The translations under genes and the position numbers were made by a program. From Bacteroidota bacterium (GTDB taxonomy: Bacteria; Bacteroidota; Bacteroidia; 2-12-FULL-35-15), in contig CANJPX010000031.1 of assembly GCA_947476185.1 (NCBI GenBank), positions 1 through 36,803 of the forward strand: a DNA stretch of 36,803 nucleotides. The letters run 5' to 3'. Positions 29,947 through 36,803 of the stretch are shown piece by piece (the first letter of the stretch is position 1; each line of letters starts with the position of its first letter). Under the pieces are notes generated by a model. That model made no database searches and was not told the DNA's origin. It worked only from the letters and a program-made list of their open reading frames with translations.

Positions 29947-32808
29947 TTACAAAAATTTCAACTCTTTTTTAATGTCTTCAATTGTTTTAAAGGTTATTGT
30001 TCTTGCTTCATTAAATAAAGTAGTCAGTTCACCTCTTTTTTCTTCCGAAAGTGAATCTGATTCTATCTTATCGAATAACTGTTTTAATTTATCGGCTCCC
30101 ACCAAAGCAATCGGACTTTTCATTTTATGGGCTTGTTTGCTGATTTTTGCCCAATCTTTATTCTCGATAAATTGATTCAATTCATTTAAATAAACAGGCA
30201 TTTCGGTGATGTAAATCTCATATAATTCTTTCAGATAATTCTGATCTCCCTCTGCACGTTTTTTTAATAAGGTAAGATTAATAGATTGCTCATTTGGTCT
30301 AATCAGATCATTCGGGATCAACCGGATGATCTTTTTGAACAGGTCAATTGGATTGAATGGTTTTGAAATATAATCATTCATTCCTGCCGTGATACATTTC
30401 TCCTCTTCTCCAATTAATGCAGATGCGGTCATAGCAATGATAGGTATATTGCACAAAGGTTCATTCAATTGTGTACGGATATAATACGTTGCCTCTAAGC
30501 CATCCATTTCAGGCATTGCAATATCCATCAATACAATGTGAAAATGTTGGTTTTTTATTTGTTCAATGGCCGACATTGCATTATCTGCCACACTAACTTT
30601 AGCATTCCATTTTTTTAAGGTCAGCGTGGCAACGCGCTGGTTTACGCGGTTATCATCGACAACCAAAATGTTTATTTTCGAGAGATCTGAATTTTGATCA
30701 TGAGCATATGCAGCATCCCGTTCTTTATTTTCTTTTATTTTTTGTTTCGTCTTTTTGAATTCAAGAATAAAACTAAAAGTAGAGCCTTCCTTTACTTTGC
30801 TGCTCACCGAAATGGTCCCACCTTGTTGCTCAATGATCTGTTTGGCGATGGTAAGACCTAATCCTGTTCCTCCATATTTCCTGGTTGTTGTAGCGTTTAC
30901 TTGTGTGAAACTTTCAAAGATCTTATCTAATTTGTTCGATGGGATTCCTATTCCGGTATCGAGTACAGAAAACAATAATCGCAGTTCTTTTGCCTCGTCA
31001 CGTATTAATTTTACGGTAATCTTTACTTCTCCTTTTTCGGTAAATTTGATCGCATTTCCTGCTAGGTTCAGCAATACTTGATTTAACCGTACAGGATCTC
31101 CTAGCAAAATGGATGGGATCTTTTCATCGATGCTCGAAATTAGTCGGATATTTTTTTCAGTGATCCGGTATTGAAGTGTAAATATTAAATTTTTTAAAAG
31201 GTCGGAAAGGTTGAATGGCGTTTTCTCAAATGCCATCTTACCCGCTTTGATCTTTGAAAGATCCAAAAGATCATTGATGATCACCATTAAATTATTGGAT
31301 GATTCTTTTATCGCCAATGCATATTCTAATTGTTCTCTGTTCAAAGGACTGTCAAGCAATTGGCTCGTCATTCCAATTATTCCGTTCATCGGGGTTCTGA
31401 TCTCATGGCTGGTATTTGCCAAAAATTGTTCTTGAAGCTCTTTAGCTTGTTCTGCTGTTTCTTTGGCTTTTAAAATGATGAACTCCGCTTTTTGTTTTTC
31501 CCGGTAGCGGTAGAAAATAACGATTAACAGAATTAAAATGGTGACAATTAAGATCACTAATAAGTTACGCTGTGTTGTTTGCCTCTTTATTTTTTCTTGC
31601 TGTATCTCCGTATTCTTTTGAAGTAATTCTATCTCCTTGTTCTTTCTTTCAAAATCAAATTCCGTTTGTGATCGGGTTATATTAAGGGTTGTGCTCTCAT
31701 TTAAAATGCTGTCTTTGTATAGTGTCGACAATTTGTGATATTCCAGAGATTTTTTATAATCAGCAGTGGAATTATAGATGTCAGATAACAAACTGTAATT
31801 TTCTTTCAGGGTTTTTTTGAGGTTTTGTTTTTTAGCGTAAGCATTGCTTTTAATTGTATATTCAATGGCTTTCGGATAATCTTTTAACCGGAAATAAATT
31901 TTCCCAATCTCCGAATGTATATATACCATCCAGAAATTATCCCCACTGGCTTCAAATATTTTTAGTGCCTTCTGATAAAAACTTAATGCTTTTTGAAGTT
32001 GCTCCATACTTAAATAAACTTCACCAATGTTTGCCAGATTGATTCCTTGACGGACCTTATCATTTAATTCCCCTGAAAGTTTTAAGCCCCGAATTGAATA
32101 ATCCATTGATTTAAAGAGGTAGTCTTTGTTTTTTGTCGCACCTCCGAATTTATTGTAAGCATTGGCAAGGTTGATATAGGAGGCAGAAGTTTGATTCTTG
32201 TCCTTCATATCGCTTGTCATCCCGAATGCAGTATAATAATATTCCAATGCCGTTACATAATAACTCGTATCCTGCAAAGCTTCACCCTTATCCATATATA
32301 GATGCCCGACCTTATTCTGAGAGATAAAAGCAAATTCTTTGTTTTTTAATTTCAAATAAAGTTTATAGGCCATTTGAAAATAGCTTATTGCTTTATCCTG
32401 ACTTTGCAATGTTTTAAATACATCACCGATATTATAATAGGTTCTTGCAATTCCATTCGAATCTTTTGCTGTCTCAGAAATGATAAGTGCCTGATGCAAC
32501 TGTTCAAGGGCTAAAGGATAATTACCATGTTCTTTATTAATGATGGCCAAATTATTAAGTGCCACGGATTGCCCCCTTGGATAATTTATTTTATTAGAAA
32601 GTGATAATGCTTTTTCCGTATATATTGATGCTTTTTTATTGTCATAGTCTATCAGATCATAACCAAGTGCATTCAAGGCTTTTATCTTTTCAATGGCGGT
32701 AGTCGCTTTTGCGATCTTTAACTCCATTGAATCAATTGCCTGCTGCAGCTCTGCTTTGACAAAAAGTTGCAAAAGGATTAGAAAAAATATAGAAATTAAC
32801 TTACGCAT
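29947..32808 (-). CDS. TPR hybrid sensor histidine kinase with receiver and Hpt
   Basis: The protein has 953 residues. Residues 1-18 are a signal peptide and 40-370 are eight or so TPRs (periplasmic). Residue 380-412 is a coiled coil, 415-433 the transmembrane helix, and 440-465 a second coiled coil. HisKA has its phospho-accepting H468 in NTSHEIRTPMNGIIG. HATPase has N585, the DTGIGIP box (D617) and GGTGLGL. The receiver has D718/D719, phospho-acceptor D762 (VLMDIAMPE) and K816. The C-terminal Hpt has H894 in KQAHKMKSP. A full four-step phosphorelay is thus in one chain, and the output regulator is not in the window. Its TPR-TM sensor design parallels the phosphatase gene next door. Confidence 0.93.
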   Translation of the reverse strand: MRKLISIFFLILLQLFVKAELQQAIDSMELKIAKATTAIEKIKALNALGYDLIDYDNKKASIYTEKALSLSNKINYPRGQSVALNNLAIINKEHGNYPLALEQLHQALIISETAKDSNGIARTYYNIGDVFKTLQSQDKAISYFQMAYKLYLKLKNKEFAFISQNKVGHLYMDKGEALQDTSYYVTALEYYYTAFGMTSDMKDKNQTSASYINLANAYNKFGGATKNKDYLFKSMDYSIRGLKLSGELNDKVRQGINLANIGEVYLSMEQLQKALSFYQKALKIFEASGDNFWMVYIHSEIGKIYFRLKDYPKAIEYTIKSNAYAKKQNLKKTLKENYSLLSDIYNSTADYKKSLEYHKLSTLYKDSILNESTTLNITRSQTEFDFERKNKEIELLQKNTEIQQEKIKRQTTQRNLLVILIVTILILLIVIFYRYREKQKAEFIILKAKETAEQAKELQEQFLANTSHEIRTPMNGIIGMTSQLLDSPLNREQLEYALAIKESSNNLMVIINDLLDLSKIKAGKMAFEKTPFNLSDLLKNLIFTLQYRITEKNIRLISSIDEKIPSILLGDPVRLNQVLLNLAGNAIKFTEKGEVKITVKLIRDEAKELRLLFSVLDTGIGIPSNKLDKIFESFTQVNATTTRKYGGTGLGLTIAKQIIEQQGGTISVSSKVKEGSTFSFILEFKKTKQKIKENKERDAAYAHDQNSDLSKINILVVDDNRVNQRVATLTLKKWNAKVSVADNAMSAIEQIKNQHFHIVLMDIAMPEMDGLEATYYIRTQLNEPLCNIPIIAMTASALIGEEEKCITAGMNDYISKPFNPIDLFKKIIRLIPNDLIRPNEQSINLTLLKKRAEGDQNYLKELYEIYITEMPVYLNELNQFIENKDWAKISKQAHKMKSPIALVGADKLKQLFDKIESDSLSEEKRGELTTLFNEARTITFKTIEDIKKELKFL

Positions 32809-32827
32809 TAGAATTCGGGTAGAGCCC

Positions 32828-32835
32828 CAAAAGTA
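32828..32835 (-). promoter_or_regulatory. -7 box of hybrid kinase gene
   Basis: The minus strand reads TACTTTTG, an exact TAnnTTTG match, 19 bases before the ATG at 32808, leaving a very short leader. No clear -33 element was found. Confidence 0.45.
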
Positions 32836-32858
32836 GTTTATTTATTGGGATTTTTGAT

Positions 32859-32890
32859 AAAAAAACCCAACCTGCTTTCACAGATTAGGT
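32859..32890 (-). terminator. Terminator after hpd
   Basis: On the minus strand, AACC and CTG pair with CAG and GGTT around a TGAAAG loop with a small internal bulge, followed by seven T. It lies 35 bases past the hpd stop. It ends the hmgA-hpd operon before the kinase gene's promoter. Confidence 0.6.
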
Positions 32891-32924
32891 TTTAAATTTA
32901 AACGTTGAATTTTCTTATATTGAT

Positions 32925-34085
32925 CTAAAGTGTTCCTCTTTTCTCTTGCTCTCGCTCTATAGATTCGAATAATGCTTTGAAGTTTCCTGCGCCAAATCCG
33001 GTAGCCCCCATTCGCTGAATAATCTCAAAAAACAAGGTCGGTCGGTCTTCAACAGGTTTTGTGAAGATTTGCAATAAATAACCATCTTCATCGGCATCTA
33101 CCATGATCGCAAGTTTCTCAATCACGTTCAGATCCTCCTTCATCATATTCATATGTTTACCCAAACGGGCAGGGATTTCTTCGTAATAGGCATGTGGTGG
33201 TGGTGATAAAAATTCCACTCCGCGTGCTCTTAATTCCATAACCGTTTTTATGATATCATTCGTTGCAACTGCAATGTGTTGTACACCCGGTCCTTCATAA
33301 AAATCAAGATATTCTTCGATCTGAGATTTCTTTTTTCCTTCTGCAGGTTCATTGATAGGGAATTTTATTCTTCCATTTCCATTCGACATAACCTTACTCA
33401 TCAATGCAGAATATTCTGTATGGATTTGTTTATCATCAAAGGAAAGGAAATTCACAAATCCCATCACATCTTCATACCATTTTACAGTCTGATTCATTTC
33501 TCCCCATCCAACATTTCCTACCATATGATCGATAAATTTTAAACCTACAGCAGTTGGATTATAATCCGATTTCCATGCTTTGTATCCCGGTAAAAAAGTC
33601 CCTTTGTAATTTTTTCGTTCAACAAAAATGTGAACTGTTTCGCCATAAGTATATATTCCTGAACGCACCACTTCGCCATGTTCATCTTTTTCTACAGTAG
33701 GCTCCATAAAAGATTTAGCTCCACGCTTGGTAGTTTCTTCCCATGATTTTCGGGAATCTTCTACCCACAGCGCAACTACTTTTACACCGTCACCATGTTT
33801 TGTTAAATGTTGGTTGATAGGTGAATTCGAATTTAGCGGAGTTGTTAAAACGATCTTGATCTTTTCCTGTGCAATAACATATGAAGCATAATCTCTGCAT
33901 CCTGTTTCCAGACCTTTATAAGCAAAAGATTGAAAACCAAATGCGGTCTTATAAAAGTGTGCTGCTTGTTTTGCATTTCCTACATAAAATTCTACATAAT
34001 CGGTTCCTAATAATGGAAGGAAATCTTGCGCTCCTTCAAATATTTTTTCTAAACCGTACTCTACATTTTTAATTTCTTTTGCCAT
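32925..34085 (-). CDS. hpd: 4-hydroxyphenylpyruvate dioxygenase
   Basis: The protein has 386 residues, a normal HPPD length. The three Fe(II) ligands are visible: H187 (FIDHMVGNV), H270 (GVQHIAVA) and E354 (LFFEIIQRMG). The two VOC half-folds and the C-terminal GFGAGNFKALFESIEREQ block are intact. It converts 4-hydroxyphenylpyruvate and oxygen to homogentisate and CO2 in tyrosine degradation. It is the second gene of an operon with hmgA, 56 bases downstream of it, so the product passes to the next enzyme. Call nearly certain. Confidence 0.97.
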   Translation of the reverse strand: MAKEIKNVEYGLEKIFEGAQDFLPLLGTDYVEFYVGNAKQAAHFYKTAFGFQSFAYKGLETGCRDYASYVIAQEKIKIVLTTPLNSNSPINQHLTKHGDGVKVVALWVEDSRKSWEETTKRGAKSFMEPTVEKDEHGEVVRSGIYTYGETVHIFVERKNYKGTFLPGYKAWKSDYNPTAVGLKFIDHMVGNVGWGEMNQTVKWYEDVMGFVNFLSFDDKQIHTEYSALMSKVMSNGNGRIKFPINEPAEGKKKSQIEEYLDFYEGPGVQHIAVATNDIIKTVMELRARGVEFLSPPPHAYYEEIPARLGKHMNMMKEDLNVIEKLAIMVDADEDGYLLQIFTKPVEDRPTLFFEIIQRMGATGFGAGNFKALFESIEREQEKRGTL

Positions 34086-34141
34086 TTTTATTTCTTTTAA
34101 ATTGTTTTTTTAATCTGCTCATCAACTAATCTGCACATCGT

Positions 34142-35299
34142 TTACTCCACCCAACTCTTATAGTATTTCCCGTCATCAATTCCCATTGCTTCTTCTGTTA
34201 CCATCAATGAACGGAAGGTATCCACCATTACTGCAAGTTCCTGTGTTTCTTTTTGTCCAATACTTCTTTCTGTCGCTCCAGGAGCAGGTCCGTGTGGTGT
34301 TCCTTTTGGATGTAAAGTAATATGTCCTTGTTCAATATTATTACGACTCATAAAATCACCGTCTACATAATATAAAACTTCATCACTATCAATATTACTG
34401 TGATTATATGGCGCAGGAATTGATTTTGGGTGGTAATCGTATAAACGTGGGACAAATGAACACACAACAAATGTGGATGTTTCAAAAGTTTGATGAACCG
34501 GTGGTGGTTGATGTACACGTCCTGTTATTGGTTCAAAATTATGAATACTGAATCCATACGGAAAATTATATCCATCCCAACCAACTACTCCGAAAGGATG
34601 TGCAGCATAAACAACTTCATGCATCATTCCTTCTTTTTTAATTTTTACTAAGAAATCTCCCTTCTCATCATATGTTTCTAATTCATTTGGCAAGATAAGA
34701 TCCCGTTCACAAAATGGTGAATGTTCTAATAGCTGTCCGGATGAACTTTTATACCGTTTCGGCGTGTAAAAAGGTGCATACGACTCCACATAAAAGATCC
34801 TGTTGTCGGTGGTTTCAAAATCAATTTGATAGATCATTCCACGAGGGATAATTAAATAATCTCCATATTGAAAAGGAATATTTCCTAAGAATGTCCGCAA
34901 TTTGCCTTTACCTCTGTGAATGAAAAGCATTTCATCAGCATCCGCATTTTTATAAAAATACGATCGAAATGATTTTTGCGGAGCGGCTAAACCGATAATA
35001 CAATCGGCATTTACCAACATTGCTTTTCTGCTGTCTAAAAAATCCTCTGCAGGTTTAACATCAAATCCTTTTAACAATAAGGATTTAATATTTTTATTGA
35101 TCGCGATCTTTGGCGATACATCGTACGACTGTATGATCTCTTTTACCTGGGTAGGACGATGGATCTCATACATTAAAGAAGAATGACCGTTGAAACCTTC
35201 TGTTCCAAAAAGTTGTTCGTAATAAATTCCGCCTTTTGGATTTTCAAATTGAATATGACGCTTATGAGGAATTTTTCCTAGTTTATGATAAATTGGCAT
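34142..35299 (-). CDS. hmgA: Homogentisate 1,2-dioxygenase
   Basis: The protein has 385 residues. It opens MPIYHKLGKIPHKRHIQF and shows FGVVGWDGYNFPYGFSIHNF, and the metal region NHSNIDSDEVLYY and HPKGTPHGP; likely ligands are H300, E307 and H336, the His-Glu-His set of the cupin fold. It opens the ring of homogentisate to maleylacetoacetate. It heads the hmgA-hpd operon; the later enzymes (maleylacetoacetate isomerase, fumarylacetoacetase) are not in the window. Family certain; individual ligand numbering is less so. Confidence 0.95.
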   Translation of the reverse strand: MPIYHKLGKIPHKRHIQFENPKGGIYYEQLFGTEGFNGHSSLMYEIHRPTQVKEIIQSYDVSPKIAINKNIKSLLLKGFDVKPAEDFLDSRKAMLVNADCIIGLAAPQKSFRSYFYKNADADEMLFIHRGKGKLRTFLGNIPFQYGDYLIIPRGMIYQIDFETTDNRIFYVESYAPFYTPKRYKSSSGQLLEHSPFCERDLILPNELETYDEKGDFLVKIKKEGMMHEVVYAAHPFGVVGWDGYNFPYGFSIHNFEPITGRVHQPPPVHQTFETSTFVVCSFVPRLYDYHPKSIPAPYNHSNIDSDEVLYYVDGDFMSRNNIEQGHITLHPKGTPHGPAPGATERSIGQKETQELAVMVDTFRSLMVTEEAMGIDDGKYYKSWVE

Positions 35300-35453
35300 T
35301 TAAAAAAGTTTAAAGTTTAAAATTTATTATTGGAAAGATCAGGGTCGGAAATATAGCGTATGTTAAACGCTAAGAATAGGCGATTACTCAGGATTACGTT
35401 TTGTAATCTGTTTAATGTCAATGACATGGGATTTCTCGACAGTGTTCATAAAG

Positions 35454-35461
35454 CAAATTTA
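35454..35461 (-). promoter_or_regulatory. -7 box of hmgA-hpd operon
   Basis: The minus strand reads TAAATTTG, an exact TAnnTTTG match, 154 bases before the hmgA ATG. The gap 35300-35564 holds this box and no gene; AGTTTAAAGTTTAAAATTTA near 35308 is low-complexity. The long leader could be regulatory. Confidence 0.4.
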
Positions 35462-35564
35462 ATAAAATTAAAACATATTTGAATTAAAATTTTGGTGAAT
35501 TTTTAAGCCTGGGATAGGCGGTCTGTTTTTCTTCCGATCCCGTACAATTGTGTAATTTTACGGA

Positions 35565-36335
35565 ATGACATTAACAGATACGCATACACATTTATATTCT
35601 AAAGATTTTGATCTGGATAGATCAGCGTTAATTCAAAATGCCATTGATAAGGGGATCACACGATTATTTATGCCCAATGTGGATAGTGTTTCCATTCCGG
35701 GAATGTTTCAGGTAGAAAAACAATTTCCTTCAAATTGTTTCGCAATGATGGGTTTGCATCCTTGTTCTGTCAAGGCAAATTATCAGCACGAATTGCAGGT
35801 GGTGGAGTACTGGCTGAACAAACGGAAGTTTGTGGGAGTAGGAGAAATTGGAATAGATCTTTATTGGGATAAAACATTTTTTGAGCAACAACAGGATGCT
35901 TTTAGAATTCAAATTCAGTTGGCGAAAAAATATAATTTGCCTTATATAATCCATTCCCGTAATTCATTTGATGAAGTGATGGAAATTGTTTCCGAATTTA
36001 AATTGGATAATTTAAAATCAATTTTTCATTGTTTTAGCGGAAACGTAGAACAGGCTGAACAAGTTATTGAAAGTGGTAATTTTAAATTAGGGATTGGCGG
36101 TGTGGTTTCATTTAAAAATTCAGGCTTGGATAAGGTGGTGGAAGCCATTGATCTGAAACATTTGGTTTTGGAAACGGATGCACCCTATTTAGCTCCGGTT
36201 CCGCATCGGGGAAAAATAAATCATCCTGAATACTTACTCTTGATCGCAAAAAAGATCGCTGAAATAAAAAATATTAGTGTAGAAGAAGTTGCTGCGGTTA
36301 CAACGCAAAATTCAATTGACATTTTTAATTTTTAA
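35565..36335 (+). CDS. TatD-family metal-dependent hydrolase (DNase)
   Basis: The protein has 256 residues. The metal-binding motifs in order are DTHTHLY (His7, His9), GVGEIGIDLYW (Glu), PYIIHSRNSFDE (His), SIFHCFSGNVEQA (His) and LETDAPYLAP (Asp), all typical of TatD. Family members cleave DNA and act in DNA repair or turnover; several copies per genome are common, so I give no gene symbol. It diverges from the hmgA-hpd operon and is followed by a tandem repeat array. Confidence 0.93.
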   Translation: MTLTDTHTHLYSKDFDLDRSALIQNAIDKGITRLFMPNVDSVSIPGMFQVEKQFPSNCFAMMGLHPCSVKANYQHELQVVEYWLNKRKFVGVGEIGIDLYWDKTFFEQQQDAFRIQIQLAKKYNLPYIIHSRNSFDEVMEIVSEFKLDNLKSIFHCFSGNVEQAEQVIESGNFKLGIGGVVSFKNSGLDKVVEAIDLKHLVLETDAPYLAPVPHRGKINHPEYLLLIAKKIAEIKNISVEEVAAVTTQNSIDIFNF

Positions 36336-36387
36336 AGGAAGGGATTCAGCTTTATGGAGTGGACATGGAGTTTTAACAAATAGCATT

Positions 36388-36803
36388 TTGGTTTTGAATT
36401 AAAATTGAATTCTAAAATAATCATTAAAGCACGATGTGTTCCCCTCGCAAGAGGGGCTAGGGGTGTGTAAAAAACAGATTTAGGTTTTGAATTTAAAATG
36501 GAGTTCTAAAAATAATTAATAAAGCACGATGTATTCCCCTCTTGAGAGGGGCTAGGGGTGTGTAAAAAACAGATTTAAGTTTTGAATTTAAAATCGAGTT
36601 CTAAAAATAATTAATAAAGCACGATGCATTCCCCTCTTGAGAGGGGCTAGGGGGGTGTAACAAAGTAGATTTAGGTTTTGAATTTAAAATCGAGTTCTAA
36701 AAATAATTAATAAAGCACGATGTATTTCCCTCTTGAGAGGGTCTAGGGGTGTGTAACAAAGTAGATTTAGGTTTTGAATTTAAAATCGAGTTCTAAAAAT
36801 AAT
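36388..36803 (+). repeat. 95-base tandem repeat array, runs off the window
   Basis: The anchor AAAGCACGATG starts at 36426, 36521, 36616 and 36712, a period of 95-96 bases, and a fifth partial unit is cut by the window end. Each unit holds AATTTAAAATCGAGTTC, AATTAATAAAGCACGATG and a palindrome CCCCTCT-TG-AGAGGGG followed by CTAGGGGTGTGTAA. The second and third palindromes are perfect; the first and fourth carry changes. Units are head-to-tail with nearly identical sequence, so amplification is recent. There are no spacers of varied sequence, so it is not a CRISPR array. It has no coding potential that I trust. Confidence 0.9.

Noticed and set aside
36388..36803. CRISPR array
   Set aside because: Repeats are 95 bases head-to-tail with no variable spacers and no cas genes nearby.
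1..36803. tRNA, rRNA, transposase or integrase genes
   Set aside because: I looked through the gaps and frames and saw none; the absence of an integrase limits the integron interpretation to this window.

Overview
The window looks like a chromosomal segment of an AT-rich member of the Bacteroidota; I cannot resolve the order from sequence alone. Evidence: -7 boxes of the form TAnnTTTG, little use of Shine-Dalgarno sequences, a kelch/OmpA surface protein with the C-terminal domain typical of the phylum, TPR-membrane signalling proteins, and G/C-rich palindromic repeats of a kind common in these genomes. I found no rRNA or tRNA gene, no CRISPR array, no transposase and no recombinase.

Region 1 (1 to about 9.2 kb) is a cassette-like accessory array. 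Small unrelated genes, all on the plus strand, are separated by structured 90-190 base spacers that resemble integron attC sites. A left half containing NTAACA starts just after each gene. A right half of the type TAGCYGCNAAACGTTA ends just before the next gene, and the inner segments are imperfectly self-complementary. One cassette (methyltransferase, 1320-2234) is flanked by a perfect 10-base inverted pair, as expected for an integrated gene cassette. Cargo: a partial SDR protein, a secreted MORN/TonB-like protein, four methyltransferases including RlmF, a secreted HNH nuclease, an SRPBCC protein, a Crp/Fnr regulator with a candidate operator, a PNPOx-like protein and small unknowns. No integrase is present, so the array is at most a cluster of attC-like sites lacking an integrase within this window. 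Several spacers carry perfect TAnnTTTG boxes pointing at the next gene, so cassettes may bring their own promoters.

Region 2 (about 9.2-19 kb) is a transition zone of small accessory genes: an antisense secreted peptide with its own promoter and terminator, GNAT, VOC, a cation-efflux (DmeF-like) gene broken by an in-frame stop, a lipocalin, a TIGR01777 epimerase, a sialidase, a YdeI/DUF1801 protein, a secreted protein with four exact-length 20-residue repeats, an SRPBCC protein and a quinone oxidoreductase. A roughly 40-base motif occurs three times here (9106, 11019, 15765) and ties this zone to the cassette spacers.

Region 3 (19-36.3 kb) is ordinary core genome: a large secreted M16 peptidase, tadA convergent with it over a shared terminator, aspS (carrying an apparent in-frame palindromic insertion), and a minus-strand operon of kelch-OmpA protein, TPR-PAS-SpoIIE phosphatase and a SiaC-like (DUF1987) phosphoprotein. 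A PsbP-like lipoprotein, a TPR hybrid histidine kinase with receiver and Hpt domains, the tyrosine-degradation pair hpd-hmgA and a TatD nuclease follow. The right edge (36388-36803) is a 95-base tandem repeat whose units each carry a G/C palindrome of the same design as the aspS insertion; it runs off the window.
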